A stretch of DNA of 64,000 nucleotides from Synechococcus sp. RS9916 (GTDB lineage: Bacteria; Cyanobacteriota; Cyanobacteriia; PCC-6307; Cyanobiaceae). Positions 1 through 9,200 of the stretch are shown piece by piece. Made by a program: the position numbers and the translations under genes. The stretch lies in NCBI RefSeq assembly GCF_000153825.1, contig NZ_DS022299.1, positions 310,001 through 374,000 of the forward strand, in the 5' to 3' direction. The notes beneath the pieces are model-generated. The model saw nothing but the letters and a program-made list of their open reading frames with translations. It did no database searches and was not told the DNA's origin. Numbering within the stretch: position 1 is the stretch's first letter; each line of letters begins with the position of its first letter.

Positions 1-55
1 GCTCGACAGCCTCTCCGCGGGCAGCACGCAGCAGCAGGGGCAGGGAGTCGCTCAT
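1..55 (-). CDS. hemE: Uroporphyrinogen decarboxylase, N-terminal fragment
   Basis: Only the first 18 codons lie in the window, reading leftward off the edge: MSDSLPLLLRAARGEAVE. This N-terminus matches what I recall of picocyanobacterial HemE, which decarboxylates uroporphyrinogen III to coproporphyrinogen III in haem and chlorophyll synthesis. The ATG is at 53-55. hemE beside glgB on the same strand is an order I recall from marine Synechococcus. The call rests on this short stretch plus context. Confidence 0.7.
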   Translation of the reverse strand, partial: MSDSLPLLLRAARGEAVE

Positions 56-151
56 CAGGAAGTGGAGATCAAGTCGGCAACCTAACTGAGAGAACCAGGC
101 GCTTAGACCGATCTCCCCCTGAAGGCAACGGCTTCTTCACAAGCCTTGGTC

Positions 152-2446
152 TCAACCGCTGCTCTCTGCTCCCTTGGCCTCGAGGCTGCGCTTGGGGTCG
201 TGTTTGAACACCATCACGCTCAGGGGAGGCAGGCAGAGATCAAGCGAGTTGTCATAGCCATGGATCCCCCACTCCTCGGAGTGCTTGCCGCCCATGTTGC
301 CCAGGTTGCTGCCGCCATAACGGGCGGCATCGGTGTTGAACAACTCCGCATAGAAACCAGCCAGGGGGACGCCAACGCGGTAATGGGAGTGGCTTTGGGG
401 GGTGAAGTTGGCCACCACCACGAGCCAGGTGCCACTGGTGCTCTCACGGCGCATGAAGCTGATCACCGAGTGGCGGTTGTCATTGCAGTCGATCCACTGG
501 AAACCGTACTGATCAAAGTCATCGCGCCAGAGGGCTGGTTCTGCTTTGTAGAGGACGTTGAGGTCGTCCACCAGGCGCTGGACCCCTTGGTGAGGGTCGT
601 ATTGGAGGAGGTCCCATTGCAGATCTCCCCACACATTCCATTCGGCCCGTTGACCGAATTCCATCCCCATAAAGATCGTCTTCTTGCCGGGATGGGTCCA
701 CATGTAGGCGAGTAGAGCCCGGGTGTTGGCGTATTTCTGCCAATCGTCTCCCGGCATCTTGTGCAGCAGATGGCTCTTGCCGTGCACCACTTCATCGTGG
801 CTCAAGGCCAGCATGAAGTTCTCGGTGTAGGTGTACCAGATCGAAAAGGTGATGTTGTTTTGGTGGAACTGGCGGAACCAGGGATCCAGCTCGAAGTAAT
901 CGAGCATGTCGTGCATCCAGCCCATGTTCCATTTGAGGTTGAACCCGAGTCCTCCGATGTCGGTGGGCTGGGTCACCATCGGCCAGGTGGTGGATTCCTC
1001 CGCGATCGAGAGTGCACCGGGGTAGTGCTGGAACAGCACGTGGTTGGCCTGTTGGAGGAAGCGAACCGCTTCGGTGTTTTCCCGGCCGCCGTGTTCATTC
1101 GGAAGCCATTCACCGTCGGGACGCAGGTAATCGCGGTACAGCATTGATGCCACCGCATCCACTCGGATTCCGTCGATGTGGAACTGTTCGAACCAGAAGA
1201 TGAGGTTTGCCACAAGGAAGTTGCGCACTTCGTTGCGGCTGTAGTTGAAGATCAGCGTTCCCCACTCCTTGTGCTCGCCGATGCGGGGGTCGGCATGTTC
1301 GTAGAGGTGGGTGCCATCGAAGAAGGCCAGGCCATGGCTGTCCTTCGGGAAGTGGCCTGGAACCCAGTCGATGATCACGCCGATTCCTTCGGCATGGCAT
1401 CGATCCACAAAAGCGCGGAATTCATCCGGGCTGCCGAAACGGCTGGTGGGGGCGTACCAGCCCGTCACTTGATAGCCCCACGACCCATCGAACGGATGTT
1501 CCGTGATCGGCATCAGTTCGATATGCGTGAATCCGCGGGCTTTCACGTAGGGGATCACCCGATCAGCCAGCTCGGAGTAGGTGAGGAGTCGGGCCCCGGG
1601 TTTGAGATCGGCGGCCGGAACAGGAGCACGGGGGGTGCCATCGGCTTCGATGAACGGTTGATCCGCTGCGGCATGGATCCAGCTGCCCAGATGCATCTCG
1701 TAGACGGAGATGGGCTGATCGAGCGCGTTGCGGCTGTCGCGCGCTGTCATCCAGGAGCGATCGCTCCACTGGAAGGTGTCGAGTCTGGACACCAAGGAAC
1801 TGGTGTCGGGACGCACTTCGTGGCGGAAACCGTAGGGGTCGGCTTTCTGGTAGCAGTGCCCCTCTTGGGTGCGGATTTCGTATTTGTAAAGCGCTCCTTC
1901 CTGGATCCCAGGAATGAACAGTTCCCAGATGCCGCCCGTGCGTTGCTGCATGGGGTGATGGCGGCCATCCCAGGAGTTGAGATCCCCGATCACACTGACG
2001 CTGCGAGCGTGGGGAGCCCAAAGGCAGAACATCACACCCTCAACACCGGCAATGGTGGTGAGATGGGCGCCCATCTTGCGCCAGATGTGGTGATGGTTGC
2101 CCTGGGAGAAGAGATGGCGATCCATTTCGCCCATCCATTCATCCCGGAAGGCCCAGGGATCGTTTTGCTCGTGGTGGATGCCCCCACGGCTGACCTGAAG
2201 GCGGTAACTCTGACCCGGGTCTTGGGTGAGCTGAGCCTCAAACACCCAGGGGTGATTCGGCGTCTGGGTGCCGATCACCTCCCCATTGACAACGAGGTCG
2301 ACCCGGTCGGCCTCTGGCATCCAAGCTCGGACGGTCCAGCCCGTGTCAGAGGGCTGGGGTCCAAGAATCGCAAAAGGATGGTCGTGGCGACATTCGGCCA
2401 GACGCCGACCATCCTCAATCATCCAGTCGAGGACTGCAGCAACCAT
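152..2446 (-). CDS. glgB: 1,4-alpha-glucan branching enzyme
   Basis: A 764-residue glycogen branching enzyme that makes alpha-1,6 branch points in glycogen in the cytoplasm. It has two N-terminal beta-sandwich regions (about 20-110 and 125-230), then a GH13 catalytic barrel. The four GH13 motifs are visible: DWVPGHF near 360, GIRVDAV with nucleophile Asp430, AEESTTWP with acid/base Glu483, and SHDEVVHG with Asp551. Length is normal for cyanobacterial GlgB. The ATG start gives [15 protein letters not shown], matching recalled relatives. The neighbour downstream is hemE, same strand. Confidence 0.97.
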   Translation of the reverse strand: MVAAVLDWMIEDGRRLAECRHDHPFAILGPQPSDTGWTVRAWMPEADRVDLVVNGEVIGTQTPNHPWVFEAQLTQDPGQSYRLQVSRGGIHHEQNDPWAFRDEWMGEMDRHLFSQGNHHHIWRKMGAHLTTIAGVEGVMFCLWAPHARSVSVIGDLNSWDGRHHPMQQRTGGIWELFIPGIQEGALYKYEIRTQEGHCYQKADPYGFRHEVRPDTSSLVSRLDTFQWSDRSWMTARDSRNALDQPISVYEMHLGSWIHAAADQPFIEADGTPRAPVPAADLKPGARLLTYSELADRVIPYVKARGFTHIELMPITEHPFDGSWGYQVTGWYAPTSRFGSPDEFRAFVDRCHAEGIGVIIDWVPGHFPKDSHGLAFFDGTHLYEHADPRIGEHKEWGTLIFNYSRNEVRNFLVANLIFWFEQFHIDGIRVDAVASMLYRDYLRPDGEWLPNEHGGRENTEAVRFLQQANHVLFQHYPGALSIAEESTTWPMVTQPTDIGGLGFNLKWNMGWMHDMLDYFELDPWFRQFHQNNITFSIWYTYTENFMLALSHDEVVHGKSHLLHKMPGDDWQKYANTRALLAYMWTHPGKKTIFMGMEFGQRAEWNVWGDLQWDLLQYDPHQGVQRLVDDLNVLYKAEPALWRDDFDQYGFQWIDCNDNRHSVISFMRRESTSGTWLVVVANFTPQSHSHYRVGVPLAGFYAELFNTDAARYGGSNLGNMGGKHSEEWGIHGYDNSLDLCLPPLSVMVFKHDPKRSLEAKGAESSG

Positions 2447-2467
2447 GACCCAACGGCAGTATTGGGC

Positions 2468-2501
2468 GGGAGCTTAAGCGGAAAAACCCAGCTTCCCGCT
2501 G
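2468..2501 (-). terminator. Weak hairpin between the 257-residue gene and glgB
   Basis: On the minus strand an imperfect inverted repeat (GCGGGAAGCT with AGCTCCCGC) encloses a run of five T. It lies just after the stop of the gene ending at 2524 and just before glgB. It may be a leaky terminator or a leader structure of glgB. It is not a classic stem followed by a T run. Confidence 0.3.
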
Positions 2502-2523
2502 TCCATCTCGACCAATTAGGCGA

Positions 2524-3297
2524 TCAGACCAGATCGGCGGAGAAATCCACGTTGATGATCCGTCCATCGCGGTTGAAGATCACGAACAGGTTGTCGGTCA
2601 CCTTGCCGAATTGGATGGTCACCAGCACGAGTTGCTGATCGCCTCCCTGGCTTGCCACCAGTGCGCTTTTGATCTCCTTCACCCCACCAAGGGTGCGGGC
2701 GAGTTTGCTCCACTTGCGCTTGAGGTCCTGGGGACCAATCTCCTTCTGAAAGTCGAGGTCGAGGTAATACCGAGCCGCCACCCAGCGTTCGGCATCGAGA
2801 TCTTTCACGAAATTGATCGCGCTCTGCTCGATCGGCAGGGTCTTGCCAATCCATTTCCACGCCACCAACTTGCCTGTGTCATCGAGCACCAGCAGCAGCG
2901 GGGCCTCTTGTTTGCCGCCATTGAGCAGGGCGACAGCTTCCACGGTGGTGTCGTCGATCCCGCGGGAGATGCTGTTGATCCGATATCCGTTCAGCTTCGG
3001 CCCACGGTTTAAGCGGTCTTGAACTGCTGCTTCGCTGCTGGTGCTGCGCAAGGGGGCCGAGAGACCGGCATAAAGACCAGCTGCATCCTTGGCTTGTAGG
3101 GCATCAAGGAGTTGTTGGGCTGCTTTGGTGGCCTGAGCTGCTGTGAGCGTGGTGCTCGGAGCAACGGCGGCCTGCGCCACGGTCATTGGTCTTGCGTCCA
3201 CCTGCTCGAGGTTTGTGGCCTGGCTTTTTGCCGACGGCATCACGGAGGCGATCGGACCGCAGAGCGCGAGGGCAAGAACGCAGGCAGTGGTGTTCAC
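2524..3297 (-). CDS. Secreted or anchored DUF3887-like protein
   Basis: A 257-residue protein with a hydrophobic N-terminus (about 5-20) that looks like a signal peptide, then a low-complexity linker to about residue 50. Residues about 55-155 and 160-257 look like two related NTF2/DUF3887-type alpha+beta units; the second (KDLDAERW onwards to RDGRIINVDF) is the clearer match. No catalytic residues are evident. The start is GTG at 3295-3297, because the only in-frame ATG lies inside the signal sequence. It is upstream of glgB on the same strand with 77 bases between. Role unknown, probably periplasmic or at the envelope. Confidence 0.75.
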   Translation of the reverse strand: MNTTACVLALALCGPIASVMPSAKSQATNLEQVDARPMTVAQAAVAPSTTLTAAQATKAAQQLLDALQAKDAAGLYAGLSAPLRSTSSEAAVQDRLNRGPKLNGYRINSISRGIDDTTVEAVALLNGGKQEAPLLLVLDDTGKLVAWKWIGKTLPIEQSAINFVKDLDAERWVAARYYLDLDFQKEIGPQDLKRKWSKLARTLGGVKEIKSALVASQGGDQQLVLVTIQFGKVTDNLFVIFNRDGRIINVDFSADLV

Positions 3298-3339
3298 AGC
3301 GTGAAGGCGACGCAGAGTTGGCGTCAGTTTGCCGGAGGT

Positions 3340-5004
3340 TCAGCGTTCCGGCTGATCGATCAGGGGAACAATCGTTAATTCGGCTGCTGAAAGCCACAGA
3401 TTGATGCTGATCACGCGGCAATCCAGACTCGGTGGGCCGCAGGTGGCTGAACCCGTGCCAGGATTCACGGCAATGGCGGGCCAGCAGGCTCCTGCAATCG
3501 AAAGCCGCAGCCGGTCCCCGGGCTGAAGACAGGCTTCTAGCCCTTGAAGCTCGATGGCATAGGTCGTCTCGGCCAAGGCCTGCTCGCCGATGACACGCGC
3601 CACACCGGTGCTGATTTGGCGGCTTTCTGCGCTTCCTGCGGGACAGACAGCCAGAGCAACGCAGAGGTCGAAACCGGGTTGATCAGCAGAGGCCGGTAGG
3701 GAGAGAACAGGGCGTCCTCGCACTTGCAGGGGTTGCTTCAGGGGGGCTGAGGTGAAGGTCGCCACATCAGTCCGCGCGTCAACAGATGCTCGATCACAAG
3801 GGCCGGGATGGGGGCTGAGATGGCCACCGATGGCGGGCGTGGCTCTCCAGGGGTCATGAACGATCACCACGGCGTCAGTATCAGCCTGTGCAGCAGACGC
3901 TCCTTCCGATGTGGTCGCGATCAGGCGACCGTTGCTCATGTCGTGGCATGCCAGTGAGCTGCCGCTGAGGCGCCAGCTTCCGCCGCTGGCATCCCCCACC
4001 CCGATGGCATTCCAGCGATGGGTGCATTGGTCCCAGACACGCATGGTTCTGGAATCGGGTTGCTCTGATGCCTGCTCGGCGTTGAGAGGCGCATCGCAGA
4101 GATGGCGCCGAAAAAAGTCCAGGTGCAGCTGCTGGGCTTCCGGCCACCACTGCAGATGGGTGGCGGGGCCGATGTGCAGTTCAGGATCCCCACCTGCAGC
4201 CAGGCTGCGCTGGTGCAGATCCAGCACGCCACGCAGGTGGGGATCCCACCAGCCACCGATCAGCAGCATCGGTTGCTGCATCAACGCGTCCGGTGGTTGA
4301 TGCCTGATCCAGGCGTTGGTCTCGGCTGGGGATTGCCCCAGCCATCGACAGGCCATGCCGCCAGGGTCATATCTGCGAAGAAGCGCCAGGCCGTCGCGGT
4401 AGTAGCGGTTGTCCTCCAGGCAGCGGCGGATGTCCTCCCAGGCCTGCTCGTCACCTTTGCGTTGGCTTTGCAATGCCGCCAGCTGCAAGCCCCATCCCAA
4501 CCCGAGGTGCCACCAGTGGGCTCCGCCTTCGCAGCTCCAGTGGTCACGTTCATCCAGACCCGTCATCGCGGGAGCAAGACAATCGGGGAGCGTGCTGCCC
4601 GTTTGGGCAAGCAACTGCGTGAAGCCCTGATACGAGAAGCCGTAAACACCAATGCGGCCGTTGCATTCCGGCAGGCCGCGAACCCAGTTCAAGGTGGCAT
4701 CGGTGTCGGCGGCTTCCTGACTGAATCCGTTGAACTGGCCGCCGGACCCCCCCTGACCGCGCACGTCCTGCACCACCACCACAAACCCCTGTTCAGCCCA
4801 CCAGCGGGGGTGGGCATAGGTGACGGTGGAGGCGATGGCGCGCCCGTAGGGCTGACGCATCAGTAATGCAGGCCAGGGGCCGCTCTGCTGCTTTGGCGTC
4901 CAGATGCGGGATTTCAGCTCGACGCCGTCCGGGAGGATCAGGCTGAGATCACGGTGATCGTTGCTCGAAGGGGCTGAATCTCCGTTGAGCGGATCAGCTG
5001 ACAT
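3340..5004 (-). CDS. CocE/NonD family alpha/beta hydrolase (X-Pro peptidase type)
   Basis: A 554-residue member of the CocE/X-Pro dipeptidyl-peptidase S15 family, which hydrolyses ester or amide bonds of small substrates. The N-terminal alpha/beta-hydrolase domain shows the nucleophile elbow YGFSYQG with Ser near 124, followed by a helical cap and a C-terminal jelly-roll domain (about 330-554). Asp and His of the triad probably lie in GWWDPHLRG and GPATHLQWW. I chose the ATG at 5002-5004, which overlaps the end of the upstream 92-residue gene by 11 bases; an in-frame ATG at 5022 is also open. The natural substrate is unknown. Confidence 0.88.
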   Translation of the reverse strand: MSADPLNGDSAPSSNDHRDLSLILPDGVELKSRIWTPKQQSGPWPALLMRQPYGRAIASTVTYAHPRWWAEQGFVVVVQDVRGQGGSGGQFNGFSQEAADTDATLNWVRGLPECNGRIGVYGFSYQGFTQLLAQTGSTLPDCLAPAMTGLDERDHWSCEGGAHWWHLGLGWGLQLAALQSQRKGDEQAWEDIRRCLEDNRYYRDGLALLRRYDPGGMACRWLGQSPAETNAWIRHQPPDALMQQPMLLIGGWWDPHLRGVLDLHQRSLAAGGDPELHIGPATHLQWWPEAQQLHLDFFRRHLCDAPLNAEQASEQPDSRTMRVWDQCTHRWNAIGVGDASGGSWRLSGSSLACHDMSNGRLIATTSEGASAAQADTDAVVIVHDPWRATPAIGGHLSPHPGPCDRASVDARTDVATFTSAPLKQPLQVRGRPVLSLPASADQPGFDLCVALAVCPAGSAESRQISTGVARVIGEQALAETTYAIELQGLEACLQPGDRLRLSIAGACWPAIAVNPGTGSATCGPPSLDCRVISINLWLSAAELTIVPLIDQPER

Positions 5005-5272
5005 CCGTGCAATGAAGGCCAATCACGTAGGTGGCCAGAATTTCGGAGTCTTTTTGACTCAGTCCTCGCTGCCTCGCCAGGGTGCGAATGGACGCTTCAG
5101 ACAGGGCTGATTGCCCTTCTGCGTTCAGCTGGCGGAATGTTCTGCACATCGCCCTGGCTTGACCAGGGTTGTTTTTGACCCCCTCCAAAAGAGACGAGGA
5201 CGACTGGGCCCGAACCGATGTCGACGCTGCGATCAGGCCGACCATCGGCAGCAACAAGATCAGATTTCGCAT
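4994..5272 (-). CDS. Small secreted protein, unknown
   Basis: A 92-residue protein with a clear signal peptide (hydrophobic 4-17, likely cut after STSVRA near 22). The mature part is about 70 residues with two cysteines (near 43 and 88) that could form a disulphide. It overlaps the CocE hydrolase start by 11 bases, so the two are probably cotranscribed. Not recognised as a named family. Confidence 0.7.
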   Translation of the reverse strand: MRNLILLLPMVGLIAASTSVRAQSSSSLLEGVKNNPGQARAMCRTFRQLNAEGQSALSEASIRTLARQRGLSQKDSEILATYVIGLHCTDVS

Positions 5273-5337
5273 GCTCCCTCCAGGTTCATCTCATGTCATT
5301 TGAGGTCGGCGATCGAGGTGATGGCAGCAGCGAAGGG

Positions 5338-5742
5338 TCAGTTCCTCGGTTGCCATGCCTGGGCGGCAAGGATCCAGCGCCTGGCCACAGCGAGGTCGAC
5401 AACAGCTGGTCTGCCGCTGCGCAGTTGCCGTTCCAGCCGTCCTGTGCGGGTGACAACGTCCTGGGGCGACGAGGCTGCGAGGGCCGAAACGGTGGCAATC
5501 CCGGCATGCATCAACAGGGCTGCGTCCGACGGCGCGAGCTCCAGGTGGCAGACAAGAGCCGCCATGCCTCGTAAACGTTTGAAATTGCGCGCACTGGCCC
5601 GTCCGCTGCGCGACAGCTGGCTCAGCTGGTGGTCACTCAGGGTCAACAATGCGCCCCAAGTGGCGATTCCAGCGGCCTCAAGGGCCTGCTGTTCATCCCG
5701 GAAACTCTGGGGTAAATCCCGCAGCGGCGCAGCGCTGCTCAT
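5338..5742 (-). CDS. DUF4332-type helix-hairpin-helix protein
   Basis: A 134-residue protein with repeated short helical hairpins: GIATWGALLTLS near 25 and GIATVSALAASSPQDV near 80, the pattern of DUF4332 and other HhH proteins. It has no catalytic motif. The ATG overlaps the TGA of the upstream ycf51-like gene in an ATGA junction, so the pair is probably translationally coupled. Function is unknown; nucleic-acid or protein contact through HhH motifs is an inference from the fold. Confidence 0.75.
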   Translation of the reverse strand: MSSAAPLRDLPQSFRDEQQALEAAGIATWGALLTLSDHQLSQLSRSGRASARNFKRLRGMAALVCHLELAPSDAALLMHAGIATVSALAASSPQDVVTRTGRLERQLRSGRPAVVDLAVARRWILAAQAWQPRN

Positions 5743-6200
5743 CCCTCCAGGCCGGTTGGAACGCTCGCGTTGTTGACCTCTGTCTGGCCCAAAATGACGG
5801 GTTCGCTGACCCCTTCGCCGGCCGAGCGCAGCTGACGGAGACGGATCGTGACCACCTGGCTGCTACGGCCGCCGGAGCGCAGGTTGCCTGCCAGTTGCTC
5901 CAAGGTCGGGGTGATCGCTGCGTCGTCCATCCCAGCTGGTGCCTGGGCGATCACCAGGTCATTGCCGTTGTCAAACACCACCGGAGCGCGGACAGCTCCC
6001 TCAATCACGACGGGCGGTGTGTAGCTGACGGTGAAGGCCCAGCTGCTCACCGCCAGCAGCAGGGTGAAGCTGGTTACGCCCACCAAGCGGAAGCGCAGCC
6101 CCCAGCGTGCGGCGAAGGCGATGACCGTGAGAACGGCGAAGCCAAGTCCGCTCCATGCCAGCCATCCTGCGGAACTTTGAACGAGCTGGGGCAGATTCAT
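5739..6200 (-). CDS. ycf51: Ycf51 (DUF2518) membrane protein
   Basis: A 153-residue protein with two membrane segments near the N-terminus (about 13-32 and 37-57) and a soluble C-terminal part. The pattern, including the GLRFRLVGVTSF turn, fits Ycf51/DUF2518, found in cyanobacteria and some plastid genomes; its role is not established. It starts at ATG 6198-6200, divergent from the TamB-like gene 64 bases away, so that gap probably holds promoters for both directions. Coupled downstream to the DUF4332 gene. Confidence 0.8.
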   Translation of the reverse strand: MNLPQLVQSSAGWLAWSGLGFAVLTVIAFAARWGLRFRLVGVTSFTLLLAVSSWAFTVSYTPPVVIEGAVRAPVVFDNGNDLVIAQAPAGMDDAAITPTLEQLAGNLRSGGRSSQVVTIRLRQLRSAGEGVSEPVILGQTEVNNASVPTGLEG

Positions 6201-6264
6201 GGGTTGGTGATTCGCGGAAGTGCTCCTTATATTGCGCTGACCTCAGCCAGGACTGACGCGGCCG

Positions 6265-9200
6265 ATGGGCAGTGGGTCATCACCAAAGACCCTCCCACGG
6301 CGGCTTTTGGGAGGTGGCATTGCAGTTGCCCTTGTTGGTGGTGGGGCCTGGTTCGCGCTTGATCGTCTGGCTGCGTCGCTGCTGGATCAGATGCGTCCGC
6401 AGCTTGAACAGCAGCTCTCCAAGCCACTGGGCCATCCCCTGCGGATCGGTGAGTTCCGGGGACTGCGCTTTTGGGGCATTGCGCTGGGTCCGACCACAGT
6501 GGACTCTGGCCCCAGTGATGCCTCCACTGCATCCGTGCAGTCCGTCGGGATTGCCTTTGATCCCCTCGCCAGCCTGCAGCGTTGGAAGCCGGTCGCTGTT
6601 GTGCGACTTCAAGGGGCGCGGCTGAACCTGCGTCGTAATGCACAGGGGGCGTATTGGGTCCCAGGGAGTAGTGGCGATGAGCCCCCTCCGAAGTTGGATC
6701 TGACGATTCAGTTGATCGATCCTGCCCAGGTTCGGATTGAACCAGCTGATCTCCAATTCAGTGTGGCCGGTCAGGGGGCAGTTCAGCTCGATCAGTCCTG
6801 GGGCGATGGGGCCTTTCAAGTTGTGTTCCCAGAGCAGGGCCGGCTCGGATTGCGTCTGAAAGGGGGCTGGCGCAAGCCCGAGGTGGATGTCCAGGCGAAG
6901 ATCGAGAAGCTGCGGTTGCGATCGTTTCAGGGGCTGATTCCGACAGCCAATGCGGTGTCTCTCGACGGTCAGCTCGGCGGCGATCTGCGGTTGGGCTGGA
7001 GGTCGGGTCAGATCAGCTGTGGCGGTGGCCTTTCCCTGGTCAATTTCTCGCTCCAAACGGACGGAGCGCAGGGTTCCCTGCGTAGCCCTCAGTTGCAGAT
7101 GAGTTGCAAAAGCGATCGTCTGCAGATCGTGCCCAGTGCCTGGAGTTATGGCTCCTATCGGGCCACCCTCGCTGGAGATGTTGCGCTCAACCGCAGGTTT
7201 GATCTGCGCTTCAAACTGCACGAACCTGGCAAAGAGCGAGAGCTTCGGGCTTCTCTCCAAGGGCCCTGGCGCGAACCGCGCCTTGCAGTGGATGGCCGTT
7301 GGCGTTTGCCGGATGGCGTGCCCGTTGAGGCTCCTGTCCAACTCCGGTTGCTGCTCACTGGTGATTGGCGGGACCCGCAGGCGGTGCGTGCCCAACTCGA
7401 TCAACTGGATCTCAAGGCTCCTGGTTTGTCGATCCAGGCAAAGGGAGCGGTGTATCCAGAGCTCGCGGTCAATACCGAGCGACTCGAGCTAGCAGGCCCT
7501 GCCTGGAGCGGCCTGCCCCTGGTGCCGGACCTGCTCGGAGCGCGCACACCGGTGCGAGGCAGCCTCCAGCTGCGGGGCGCGCCCCGCAGCCCAGACGTCA
7601 CCCTCGTGCTGTTACAACAGGCCAACCCGTTACTCCAGGACTGGTCATTGAAGGCCGATTGGAGTGCCGCGGAGGGAATCGCCCGGCTCCGGCGCTTTCG
7701 CAGTGCAGAGCTGGAGGCCAAGGCGTCCTTGCCTTTGCGCTGGAATGACGGTCGCGCGCAAACCGGTGATCTGGACGCCGCTTTGGATCTGCGGGCTTTC
7801 CCCTTGGCGCGACTTGGTCCGATTGTGGGCACCACCATGGGTGGTCGCCTCTCCGCTTCAGGTGCCCTGACGGGGCCACTGGATGCCCTGCAACCAAATC
7901 TGGATTTGCAGTTGTCGAACCCCCGTGCCGGCACCTTGCGGTTGCTGGAGACCTGGAGTGGTCGGTTTGAGGGGCTCGCCGGCGGTGGCGGTCAACTGGG
8001 CATGGCGTCTGGAAACGGGCCGATCGGTGGTTCGTTGCAGGCCAGCCTTGGACGCAATTGGCTTCCTACGGCTGTCACCCTCCGGCGCCAGCGCGGCGAA
8101 TTGACACTGGCGGGTTCCCCGGCGTCGTACCGCTGGCGCGCCCAGGGGCTGCCTTTGGATGGCTTGGAATTGGCGCTGCCCCCGAAAGGGCGCTTTGAAG
8201 GTCTCTACGGACGTCTCTCCGGAGAGGGCACTCTTGGGCTGCAGCCCCTGGAGATGGCGGGGGCCATCACCCTGGATCAACCCGGTTTGCTGGGCCTTCA
8301 GTTGCGCCAAGCCCGTTTGGAGGGCACGTACCGCAATCGCGGTTACCAGCTGACTGGGGAATTGCTTCCACCGGAAACGGGTCAGGTGTTGCTTGAGGCG
8401 AAGGGTCTTGTAGGCGGTGGCCTCGAGGCCGATCTGGATGCCCAGGGGCTCAGTGCACGTTGGTTGACTCGCGGGCTGATGAGCCTCTCCGAACTCAACC
8501 GCGATAGCCCGGATGCGAATGGCCATGCAGCCGATCTCGGAACGCTGCTGGTGGACACCTTTGGAGGGGCGATCGATGGCCAACTGAAGGCGCTGCGCCA
8601 ACTCCAGGCTGAGCTCGCTGCAAGGGATGACCACGATCACGCTCGTGCTGCTTTCCACCCTGAAGATTTGCGCGGTCAGATGGATGCGCAGATCAAGGTC
8701 AGCGGTCCTTCCCTTGCCGATCTCAATATTGACCTCAAGGCGCGCGGACACCTGTGGGTCGAAGGCGAAGACGTTGACCACGCGTTGCAGATCGAACCGT
8801 TTGTGGCCACGCTCAGCGGCCCGTTACGTGATGGTCAGGGTGAGTTTTCCCTCAAGCATCTGCCTTTCACGCTGTTGGCACTCGTGGTGCCGGTTCCGCC
8901 TGCGCTGCAGGGCGGGCTTGGGCTGTCAGGCACCTATCGGCTTGGCCAGCCCAGTGGCCCTGAATTGACCACTGAACTGGTGCTTGAGGACGCCAGTGTC
9001 GGCTCCCATCGTCTCAGCCTTGAGAAGGGACAGATCACCCTGTCGGGGAAAGGCTTGCAGTTGGATCTGGCCTTGAAGGATGAGGCTGCCGAGCAGCCGA
9101 TTGTGCTCACGGGTCAGGTGCCTCTGGATCCGTCCGGTGCCCTGGATGTGCGGGTGGTCACCCAAGGGGATGGCCTGCGCTTTCTCACGGGATTTACGGA

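Noticed and set aside
1178-2638. Long open frame (486 codons) antisense to glgB
   Set aside because: It mirrors glgB codon bias and overlaps the start of the DUF3887 gene; no family features in its protein.
4102-4866. 254-codon frame antisense to the CocE gene
   Set aside because: Overlaps a full alpha/beta hydrolase with clear motifs; no own signals.
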